Source: Anthopleura xanthogrammica
Lineage: Eukaryota; Cnidaria; Anthozoa; Actiniaria; Actiniidae
DNA: 64,000 bases
Direction of reading: 5' to 3'
NCBI GenBank assembly: GCA_964019055.1
Contig: OZ025219.1
Span: 1,204,001 to 1,268,000 of the forward strand
Part shown: in pieces, positions 10,582 to 18,968 of the stretch
Position numbering within the stretch: position 1 is the stretch's first letter
Layout of the letters: each line of letters opens with the position of its first letter
The notes under the pieces: model-generated
Told to the model about the DNA's origin: nothing
Databases searched by the model: none
What the model saw: only the letters and a program-made list of their open reading frames with translations
Translations under genes and position numbers: made by a program

Positions 10582-11396
10582 TATCTGTATATTAATATCC
10601 TTGTAAATTCCTTATATTTTTGTAAATTTACGCAATTCAGCCTGTTGGTTGCTACGTTATTAACTTTATTATAAACTATCTAAACTCGTGTACCGCGACT
10701 GGTTCAGCGGTTTTCGTGAATTCCGTAGCGTGACGGTGCCGTGACTCTAACTTTTCTTACTGGGTTGGGCCTGCCACGTCTGCATACTTATTCTTGCATA
10801 TGACGTAATGTTATATTGATATAAGAATGTATCATTGATCATTGCCGGTACGAAACGAGAGGATCCTGATCAACTAGCTTTCCCTCGGATCGGCCAATGA
10901 CTCTGAATCACTTCAGGTTTGGGCCTTGTGTTTTATCAGTATATATACAAATCACCTATGAAAGCCTCGCGATCAAGTAAGAATATCTTTAAGCATCACG
11001 TGTTTGATCAGTCACAGTTATTCTTGGTCTGTTGCTTTCGTTTTCTAACTCAGTGTACCAATGATTTCAGAGGATTGTCGGCATGAATACGAGACGTCAC
11101 TTTCATGTAGTTCATCTTCAGTCCGGGTTTGAATGAGGAACGTTGTACAACAATGTACAACTCAAAGAGAGGAGGTGAAGACTGGAGGTTCACAACATGC
11201 ACAAGGTAATTACTGCTTAATTAGAAAAATTCAATGTAGTTTACTGTTATCTGGTGTCTATTTAGTATCGATGAACTTATGCATGCAATTTGAAAACACA
11301 TTTGTTCAACGATAAGTACTGCAATTTTGGCAGTGAAGTTCAAAGAATCTTATTCTGAGCGGGTAAATCTTGCAATGTGCTTTGAATGTAAAAGTG

Positions 11397-11401
11397 CTCA
11401 A
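11397..11401. repeat. Target site duplication (CTCAA), left
   Basis: CTCAA occurs here and again at 15899-15903, just outside the two LTRs. Copy B has a single CTCAA at the matching empty site (near 56470), which proves the element borders. Confidence 0.95.
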
Positions 11402-11498
11402 TGTTATATTCATAAATACTACACGCCATGTGCTTGCACTCGAGTCCTCTTTATTATCACGTGACTACTCACTCATGCATAACTTAGCATATATTACA
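11402..11498 (-). repeat. 3' LTR of the Gypsy element (97 bp)
   Basis: It is identical base for base to the LTR at 15802-15898 by direct reading. It is unusually short for an LTR. Confidence 0.96.
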
Positions 11499-11501
11499 TC
11501 T

Positions 11502-11532
<31 letters not shown>
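11499..11532 (-). promoter_or_regulatory. Polypurine tract of the Gypsy element
   Basis: A run of 29 T then TCTCC on the plus strand, that is, A29 followed by GGAGA in element sense, directly beside the 3' LTR. This is the expected place for priming plus-strand DNA synthesis. Confidence 0.8.
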
Positions 11533-11603
11533 GAAAACTGAACTTTAACGACTTAAGGTTTGGATCAGACTGGTGTCCAAAATAATAATAATACAGTTAT
11601 AGT

Positions 11604-14600
11604 TCATTGTTCATAGTCTTGAAATTTCTGTGGGGGCTTGACCACCCTTCCAGACCGTGTGGTCACTGGGGATTGCTGGGCCTTCGCTAGTAGCTTGCTG
11701 AGCAGGTTTTTTCCGACTTCACTTTTTGTGTTGACAGTTGGTTGTTCTGTATCTGTTTGGCTTGCTTTTGTCTGTTCCTTCTTTGGGGAAGTGCTGACCA
11801 GTGTAGAACTTGTATTCTTGTCCTTTGTTGATACAACTGTTGCCTTGTCCCTTCCTGTAGGTGTTGGTTGTGACATCATCTCAGGTACAATAGTGGAACC
11901 GGTATGTGACTTGTCACTGTGTAAGTCTCTCCTGTTCCGCCGGTACAATCTTCCATCAGGAGTTTGTACTACATACGAACGGGGTGAGCTGTGTTGATTG
12001 ATTACTTTGGCTGGCATCCACTTCTTTCCTTGTTGGATCCTAACTGGGTCCTCTCGTTGTAAGCTATGCAGTTCTCTTCCACTATTCTTATTGTAGTAGT
12101 GGGCTTGGGAAGCTTGTCTTGCTTGTAGCTGTGTCTTGATCACTGCAGAGTCTGCGGGTTTCAGCAGTGCGGCTGTGGTTGGCAATGTTGTCTTAAGTCT
12201 CCTTCCCATCATCAGTTGAGCTGGTGATTTGTTTACTTGCTCAAGCGGTGTGTTTCTGTAGTCCAAAATGGCTAAGTATGGATCCTTAGCTTTCTTTAGG
12301 ACATTCTTCACTGTTTGCACACACCTTTCTGCCTCTCCATTTGACTGGGGGTAATGAGGACTTGAAGTAGTGTGTCTGAAGTCATACTGTGCTGCAAAGT
12401 TGTTAAATTCTGCACTTGCAAACTGTGGCCCATTATCTGAAACCACTTCATCCGGTATGCCATATCTCGATATCTGGCTCTTTAGCTGGACTATGACATG
12501 CTTGCTGGTAAGTCCATCCAGTCTTGCAATTTCAGGCCACTTGGAATAATAGTCAACAGTTAGCAAATAAGTGGCACCGTTGTATTCAAAAAGATCTGCT
12601 CCGATCTTTGACCAAGGTCGTTCTGGAATTTCTGCTGTTATCATTGGCTCTTTGGGATTGCTCCTTTGGTACTGACAGCAGGTAGGGCATTTAGATACCT
12701 TCTCTTCTATTTGGCTTGACATTCCCGGCCAAAATAGTACGTCTCTAGCCCTTTGCTTGCATTTGACTATACCAAGGTGAGATTCATGGATCTTTTCCAG
12801 CATTTGTCTTCTGAGCTGGTGTGGGACTATGACTTTGTGTCCCTTGAACAGAAGGCCATCGATACATGAGATCTCGTCTCTATGGTTCCAATACTGCCGG
12901 ATATCAGTAGGGAGCTCTGCCTTTGTGGCTGGCCATCCATCTAAGACTGCATCTTGTAGCTTGACCATTACTTGGTCCTCTGCTGTTGCTCGTTGGAATT
13001 GCTTGTACTTGTCAGTGCTCATTGGCAGATGTACATTTAACAGTACCTCATTAACATCATACTCTTCTTCCAGAGGTTCTGTTGTTTCTGGGAGGTAGGA
13101 TCTACTTAATGCATCACTGATGTACATTTCTTTACCTGGCTTGTAGATTACCTTGTAGTCGTACCTCATCATCTTCATCATCATACGTTGGATCCTGGGT
13201 GGTGCTAGATGAACCGGTCTGTTTAGAATGTATTCTAGAGGCTTGTGATCTGATTCTATTGTCACAGTTCGTCCGTATAAGTACTGATGGAACTTCTGTA
13301 GACCGTATGCGACTGCTAGGGTCTCTTTCTCTATCTGTGCGTATTTCTGTTGGGCTTCAGTAAGCGCTCTTGATGCATAGGCAATGGGTTTCTCATTCTG
13401 GCTTATTACTGCTCCTAAACCCTTTGAGCTAGCATCTACTTGCAGGGTGATGGGCCTTTCTGGGTCAAAGAAACCAAGAACTGGGGCTTGGGATGCTAAT
13501 TGTTTCAACTTATTGAAACTCTCCTCTTGGGGATCTTCCCAGTGCCAAGCTACATTTTTCACTAGAAGCTCTCTCAATGGTGCACTCACTTCAGATAGGT
13601 TAGGTATGAACTTTGCAAGGTACTGTATGAATCCAAGAAATGTTCTCAGCTCCTTGACATTAGATGGTGCATTCATGGATTCAACTGCTCTCACCTTTTC
13701 TGGGTCTGGCTTGATTCCATCTTTGGACAATACATGACCTATGTATTGCACTTCTTCTCTCTTTACTTTGCACTTCTTTAAGCTGAGCTTTAGATTTGAC
13801 TCTCTTGCTCTGTCTAAGACCTGTCTGAGGCTCTGGTCATGCTCATTTTCCTCTGTGCCCCACACCAAGATATCATCTACCACTACTTCTGTATGTGGGA
13901 TACCACTCATGAGGTCTGTCATAATTTTCTGAAAGACCTCTGGGGCTGACTTGATACCAAATGGTAGTCTATTGAATCTGTATCTACCAAATGGCGTGTT
14001 GACAGTGCAAAGCTTGGAGCTTGTCTCATCTAACTTGATCTGCCAGAAGCCTGATGTGGCATCTAGCACACTAAAGATCTTTGCATCTTTTATCCCAGCT
14101 AGCACTTCTTCAATCGACTTCATGGGATAATGTTCTCTCTTTATGGCTGTGTTTAGATCTCTAGGATCAATGCATATACGCACCTTGTTGGGTTTCACAA
14201 CTGTAACCATACTACTAACCCATTCAGTTGGTTCTGTCTGTCTGGAGACTACTCCTAATTCCTCCATTCTGTCAAGTTCCTCTTTGACCTTGTCTCTTAT
14301 GGCCAGTGGAACTTTTCTGGGTGGGTGTACCACAGGCTTTACACTTGGGTCTAATTGAATCTTGTGCTCTCCAGGCAGGCAGCCTAGTCCTTGAAACACA
14401 TCAGGATACTCACGTAGGATCTCTGGGAGGCTTTTACTGGGCTCTTTTTGTGGTTTTCCCTTGTCGTCTGTCTTCAGATTATCTGTGCTTTCTGTTACAT
14501 TCTGCACATTGTGCACTCTTTTGATCAGTCCCAGTCGTTTACATGACTGTGCTCCTATAATGGTTTGTGCATCTTGCTCTATGACCTGGAATTCCAGCCA

Positions 14601-15722
14601 GTAATCTTGTCTTTTGTGGTGACACTTGAGTTGTACTTTCCCAATAGGGTGCATGACATGTCCTGAGAAGGTTCTCAGTCTGGAATTGGCTTTCTGCATT
14701 GGCTGTTGGACTTTAAGCTTCTTCAAGCTATTAGTGGAAATAATATTGCACATTGATCCTGTATCTAGTTGCACCTTGCAGGATTGCTGATTTATTTGGA
14801 GTGTTTCAGTCCATTCATCAGCAAAGTTGACTGTATTCACCTGTGTTTGTGTTATTTTGTCAATACAGCCTGCATAAAAATCTTCTTCTATGTCTTCATA
14901 ATCATCATCACTTTCCTCATCTATATTATGAACATCTGATGACTGGCACATCTTTGCAAAGTGATTAGGCTTTTTGCATTTTAAACATTCCTTACCATAA
15001 GCAGGGCATTTCTTGTATTCATGTCTGGTACCACATCTTGAACAAGGTTTTCGTGTGTTGGCACTTGACTTAGTACTCTTAGATTGCTTAGCCTCTGGAG
15101 TTTCCTTCTTCCCTGGCGGTCTTTCTTTGGTATTGCGTTTCTTATCTTCCTGTCTTCTTATATTGTTAACTTGTTCGGCTCCGGCCATCGATTTAAGCTG
15201 TGCTTGTGAGATTTCTTGTGTTCTTGCAATGTCTATTGCTTTCTGTAGGGTTAACTCCGAACCTTGTTTGATCAACTCTTCTCTTACTTTAACTGATTTA
15301 CATCCAAACACGATTCTGTCTCTAATCATGTCATCTTGATCTGTATATCTACAGTGTCTGGCTAGGAGCTTTAATTCAGTAATATATTGGTCAAAGGATT
15401 CGTTTTCCCCTTGTACTCTCTCGTTGAACTTGTATCTGGTGAACACAACATTTGACTTGGGCTCTACGTGTGCTTCATATTTATTGTAGTAGGTTTCCAG
15501 CTTTTTCTTTTCCTCTGCTGTAAGGCTCCACGTATTATATATATCACGGCCTTTATCACCTACCCAAATCATCAGATAACTGCACTTTTCTTCTTCGGAT
15601 TTCTTGTTTAACGGCCCTGAAAACATAAATTCCACATGCTGCTTGAATGTTCGCCACGAACTCGGCAAATCGGCGCTGTTCCAATCCATTTTCGGGACTC
15701 CTGCTCCTGATATCGCTTCCAT
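11604..15722 (-). CDS. Gypsy Gag-Pol polyprotein
   Basis: An intact 1372-residue frame. The Gag part (about 1-290) ends with two zinc knuckles: CSRCGTRHEYKKC (CX2CX3HX4C) and CLKCKKPNHFAKMC (CX2CX4HX4C). The aspartic protease has LDTGS with Asp320. The reverse transcriptase active site is VVDDILVW, with Asp616 and Asp617; Val replaces the usual Tyr before DD. RNase H starts near DASSKGLGA. Integrase has an HHCC zinc site (HESHLG ... CPTCC) and the catalytic triad Asp1043 (GADLFEY), Asp1096 (SDNGPQF) and Glu1132 (SNGEAER), with 35 residues between the last two. Gag and Pol share one frame, so no frameshift is needed. It makes the proteins for copying and integrating the element. No envelope gene is present. 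Confidence 0.96.
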   Translation of the reverse strand: MEAISGAGVPKMDWNSADLPSSWRTFKQHVEFMFSGPLNKKSEEEKCSYLMIWVGDKGRDIYNTWSLTAEEKKKLETYYNKYEAHVEPKSNVVFTRYKFNERVQGENESFDQYITELKLLARHCRYTDQDDMIRDRIVFGCKSVKVREELIKQGSELTLQKAIDIARTQEISQAQLKSMAGAEQVNNIRRQEDKKRNTKERPPGKKETPEAKQSKSTKSSANTRKPCSRCGTRHEYKKCPAYGKECLKCKKPNHFAKMCQSSDVHNIDEESDDDYEDIEEDFYAGCIDKITQTQVNTVNFADEWTETLQINQQSCKVQLDTGSMCNIISTNSLKKLKVQQPMQKANSRLRTFSGHVMHPIGKVQLKCHHKRQDYWLEFQVIEQDAQTIIGAQSCKRLGLIKRVHNVQNVTESTDNLKTDDKGKPQKEPSKSLPEILREYPDVFQGLGCLPGEHKIQLDPSVKPVVHPPRKVPLAIRDKVKEELDRMEELGVVSRQTEPTEWVSSMVTVVKPNKVRICIDPRDLNTAIKREHYPMKSIEEVLAGIKDAKIFSVLDATSGFWQIKLDETSSKLCTVNTPFGRYRFNRLPFGIKSAPEVFQKIMTDLMSGIPHTEVVVDDILVWGTEENEHDQSLRQVLDRARESNLKLSLKKCKVKREEVQYIGHVLSKDGIKPDPEKVRAVESMNAPSNVKELRTFLGFIQYLAKFIPNLSEVSAPLRELLVKNVAWHWEDPQEESFNKLKQLASQAPVLGFFDPERPITLQVDASSKGLGAVISQNEKPIAYASRALTEAQQKYAQIEKETLAVAYGLQKFHQYLYGRTVTIESDHKPLEYILNRPVHLAPPRIQRMMMKMMRYDYKVIYKPGKEMYISDALSRSYLPETTEPLEEEYDVNEVLLNVHLPMSTDKYKQFQRATAEDQVMVKLQDAVLDGWPATKAELPTDIRQYWNHRDEISCIDGLLFKGHKVIVPHQLRRQMLEKIHESHLGIVKCKQRARDVLFWPGMSSQIEEKVSKCPTCCQYQRSNPKEPMITAEIPERPWSKIGADLFEYNGATYLLTVDYYSKWPEIARLDGLTSKHVIVQLKSQISRYGIPDEVVSDNGPQFASAEFNNFAAQYDFRHTTSSPHYPQSNGEAERCVQTVKNVLKKAKDPYLAILDYRNTPLEQVNKSPAQLMMGRRLKTTLPTTAALLKPADSAVIKTQLQARQASQAHYYNKNSGRELHSLQREDPVRIQQGKKWMPAKVINQHSSPRSYVVQTPDGRLYRRNRRDLHSDKSHTGSTIVPEMMSQPTPTGRDKATVVSTKDKNTSSTLVSTSPKKEQTKASQTDTEQPTVNTKSEVGKNLLSKLLAKAQQSPVTTRSGRVVKPPQKFQDYEQ

Positions 15723-15787
15723 GTTTCTTTAAGTTTCTATTTCATTGATTTTCCTATTCTAATGTTAATTTTTTCAAGAGAAAACTA

Positions 15788-15801
15788 CAGTTCTGACACC
15801 A
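15788..15801 (-). promoter_or_regulatory. Primer binding site of the Gypsy element
   Basis: In element sense TGGTGTCAGAACTG begins directly after the 5' LTR. TGG is the complement of the CCA end of a tRNA. I cannot say which tRNA without a search. Confidence 0.75.
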
Positions 15802-15898
15802 TGTTATATTCATAAATACTACACGCCATGTGCTTGCACTCGAGTCCTCTTTATTATCACGTGACTACTCACTCATGCATAACTTAGCATATATTACA
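15802..15898 (-). repeat. 5' LTR of the Gypsy element (97 bp)
   Basis: Identical to the 3' LTR. It is followed by the CTCAA target duplication at 15899-15903. Confidence 0.96.
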
Positions 15899-15903
15899 CT
15901 CAA

Positions 15904-16739
15904 AGCATTTTTATAGAATATGGTTTTAAGTAAGAATTCTGCACAAAAATGGAACGCCATTCATGTACAAGAAACCTGAACCTAGAAAATTGCCATATGA
16001 AAAAGAAATGTTTCTCTTTCTTACAATCATTTCGGTTTGATCCTTCCTGTTTTGTTAACCGTGGCTTGAGAACAAAATATTTCATTTGAAGTCAATACGT
16101 CTGAGGTTCTTCAAGAATGAAGAAGACTTGAAATTTTGAACAGTCGAGCACAACCATCGCCATCTGGTTCGAAAGAGGCAACTCATTACTGCGTTCATGT
16201 ATGTGAAATCTCATGTTTAGGTAGGGAAGGTTCAAATATATATATATTTAAAAAGCCTATGGACATTTCAAACGTTTACCAGTCCGAGAGAAATACCGGT
16301 TCAATATTTAAGTAAAACATTTATTCCGCATTATTCATCTACTGACCTACGTATACGATATTTGATTACTCAAGTAGTACTGATCAAACTGAAAACAGTA
16401 CGACATACTTAGTGGGTTAACAGGAACTTCCGTGCATCAATGGTATTTGTAACTACAAACATCAGAGACTTCCTTTACAAATATTATTTTAAATTTTAAA
16501 TCTTTTATGAGAGTTTTCTCGAGTTTTATAACTTTTTTAAACGTCTTTTAAGATTTTGAATTTTTGTGCTACATTCTTTACCGCTGATATCGAATCATTG
16601 CATGGTTCTTTTCTGCAACGCCAACATTTTGTTTAACAAACGCAAAATAAATTGAAGCAAAACTTGGGCAAATCAGATATCCACAGATTCTATACAAAAA
16701 AGTACTTGAAATGACTTATTGTAAACGTTTTGAAGCAAA
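15904..16739. other. Non-coding stretch
   Basis: AT-rich sequence with short TATATATATA at about 16238. I see no gene, repeat family or RNA here. The same sequence is in copy B from 56475. Confidence 0.5.
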
Positions 16740-17072
16740 TGATTCTTTGATAACATGTTTATGTTATCAAAGGGAACACATAACTCCAATACTATATAAC
16801 TTACATTGGCTACCTATACAGTCTCGTATCACTTTCAAGGTATTACTGCTTACTTATAAGATCATTAATTGTAATGCGCCTTTGTATCTAACTAGTTTAC
16901 TAGAACATTATTTACCTAAACGTACGTTACGTTCAGCCACTAAAGGTCTCCTAGTGGTTTCTAGATCAGCGACCTCTACATATGGAGACCGAGCTTTCGC
17001 AAATGCAAATCCAAAATTGTGGAATAAATTACCACAAATTATAAGAAACGCGGAATCAATTAACAAGTTTAA
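16740..17072 (+). pseudogene. CR1/Rex-like non-LTR retrotransposon, RT C-terminal fragment (5' part)
   Basis: The frame contains REHITPILYNLHWLPIQSRI, then a PLYLTSLL segment and YGDRAFANANPKLWNKLP. This pattern is typical of the C-terminal end of animal CR1/L2/Rex-type ORF2 proteins. The frame is cut at NKFK by the TTAA-flanked element at 17073 and resumes at 17827 as SKLKTHLFKEAF. The 5' part of the retrotransposon is missing, as usual for truncated copies. Confidence 0.8.
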
Positions 17073-17822
17073 GGAGGCTCCCTAGAGTTTACAGGTATTT
17101 GGAGCTATAAGAGAAATCCTTTTATAGCAAAAGCATATCTGCATATCGATGCCTGATAGACCAACCATATTAAAGATTATGAGTTTAGGATTTGTTTGTG
17201 GTAGTAATGATCACGTACAATGCAATGCTGCATCTGTCATAAAAAGGCCTATTTTTAACATTAAAAAAATAATAACTCGAATTTTCCATGGTCAATATTC
17301 TTCTAAATACATAATATAAAACCCCGTTGGGTTTTTTATAATATAACTGCGGCTTAAAAAAATCTTGACATCAGAACGTGAGATATTGAGAAATTTCGAT
17401 TTTCCTGGATTAAAAAAAATCTGATGTCAGGATTTCAGTAGCATTTTGTCAGTTGCCTTTTTACAACATTGTGAAAAAAACTGTATACGTTTGGGAACAT
17501 TTCACCATGTAATTTTGAGTTAATTTCATTTTGAAAATTAACGTACGCAAAATAAAAATTCTTCAAGTTTAGTAGTTGCGCATGCGCAAGCATGCTCATT
17601 GCATTCTGAATAAATGAACTGTTTTGAACGTGCAAGTTTGTCAAAGTCGTATAAAAATCACTAAACACAAGGGTAGATTTCACGGAGCTTTATTTGCTGC
17701 TGCTTCTGTTGCTACTGGTTTGACTGATTGATAATTCGGGACAAAATGCGAGTAGTTTTTGTGACTCTTGGTGCTTTGCCTCTGGACGTCGATGGAGGAA
17801 GAGTAAACTCTAGGGAGCCTCC
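17073..17822. mobile_element. 750-bp DNA element with TTAA target duplication, nested in the CR1 relic
   Basis: The ends are perfect inverted repeats: GGAGGCTCCCTAGAGTTTAC at left and its complement at right. TTAA flanks both sides (17069-17072 and 17823-17826). Removing the element and one TTAA restores the CR1 reading frame (NKFKSKLKTHLFKEAF), which confirms the borders. TTAA duplications are made by piggyBac and Kolobok transposases. There is no transposase gene, so it is non-autonomous. A minus-strand frame of 82 codons inside has no recognisable similarity. Confidence 0.88.
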
Positions 17823-17826
17823 TTAA

Positions 17827-18160
17827 ATCAAAACTTAAAACACATTTATTCAAAGAAGCTTTTAATTGTTAGTTGATATTATGAGATCTTACTGTTACTT
17901 CGTTTATCTAGAATATTATCGATGCTTTATTATCGACTTATTATTATTTTATTTTTAGTATAATATATTAGTTTTATTAGCTCTATATTTCGCATTTAAT
18001 TTCGTTTTATTAGCTCTGTATTTAGTATTTAATTCGTTTTATTTCACGTCTATTATATCGTATATTTTAAACTTCATTTGTAAATACATATATTTTATAA
18101 TGTAAGCGCATTGAGGCTTGCGAAATGCACAAGAATTGTTAATTAAATTAAATTAAATTA
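17827..18160 (+). pseudogene. CR1-like retrotransposon fragment (3' part and tail)
   Basis: It continues the coding end as SKLKTHLFKEAFNC and a stop. A 3' untranslated region with a duplicated TTTTATTAGCTCT segment follows, then GCGCATTGAGGCTTGCGAAATGC and a terminal run of TTAAA units. A short tandem repeat at the 3' end is usual for CR1-type elements. Confidence 0.75.
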
Positions 18161-18938
18161 TGTACGAAGGCCTCGAGGATGATCGAGAAACATGGATCCA
18201 ATATTGGACCAATATTCTGAGCCATTCATGTTGTTATTGCTTACTTCTCAAGCCGATCGAGAAGCAAAACGCATATATATAATATCAAACTACCTTCAAA
18301 AGGAAAGAACGATAGAAAGGAAAAAGAAGAAATTGTTTATGGTTTTTGCTTCCATGCAGTTCTAGCACTTTCGACACTAAATATAGGTTAAAAACCAAGA
18401 GCGAAAACTCTCGACCTACGCCCTCGGTCTTGAATTTCAACGAAGACCGAGCACGAGATTTTTTAAAGTTGTTTCTTGATCTACCACACCCTTTACTTTT
18501 GTTTGTTGCAAAAGGGGTTTACATGGTGCAACGGAGACGCAATCGTTGCCAAAAGTATAAACCGCTTCTACTTTTTGCAAGGATTGTTGCAACTTGTCTC
18601 GCTAAATTTTTCAAACAGCACAACGCTGTTGCGAGTCAAGTTACAGAGAAAATTGCTCCGTGTAATCGCGCCTTTAATAGAGAACAATCTATTGTTCCAG
18701 CCAACATGAATGGCCAATGAATTGAAGTCAGAGTGATCCAACTTATGGGGTTATTTTAAAATTATTTTTTTCGTTTTTATTGTCCACAGGTAATTTTAGA
18801 CAAAAGTCTCAGGCTTAAAATCCTTAATTTTATAATTTTCAATTTTTAGATAAATAAATGGCTGAATTCCAATTACGTGATTCTTCATTCATTCATTTGT
18901 TTGCTTGTTTAATTATTTATCATAATGTTTGATTTTAG
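18161..18938. other. Upstream region of gene 2
   Basis: Mostly non-coding. An open frame of about 124 codons lies at 18346-18720 but starts at TTG and has no recognisable domain; I do not call it a gene. CAACTTGTCTCGC near 18591 and TTGCGAGTCAAGTTAC near 18629 form an imperfect inverted pair, possibly a repeat. TTTGATTTTAG (AG at 18937-18938) is a likely splice acceptor 30 bases before the ATG of gene 2. Confidence 0.45.
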
Positions 18939-18968
18939 ATGACTGTGGAATAACAAGAAAAAACAAAG

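Larger units (their letters stand above)
11402..15898 (-). mobile_element. Full-length Gypsy-type LTR retrotransposon
   Basis: A 4497-bp element with identical 97-bp LTRs (11402-11498 and 15802-15898), each starting TG and ending CA. It lies on the minus strand. Next to the right (5') LTR is a primer binding site, TGGTGTCAGAACTG in element sense (15788-15801). Next to the left (3') LTR is a polypurine tract (11499-11532, an A run ending GGAGA in element sense). One long frame encodes Gag-Pol in the order protease, RT, RNase H, integrase, which is the Gypsy/Ty3 order. Identical LTRs, an open frame and the empty site in copy B all show a very recent insertion. Confidence 0.97.

Noticed and set aside
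11638..15339. Several plus-strand frames of 60-119 codons
   Set aside because: They are antisense shadows of the Gypsy Gag-Pol frame.
18346..18720. 124-codon frame upstream of gene 2
   Set aside because: It starts at TTG, has no domain I know, and overlaps another open frame; likely chance.
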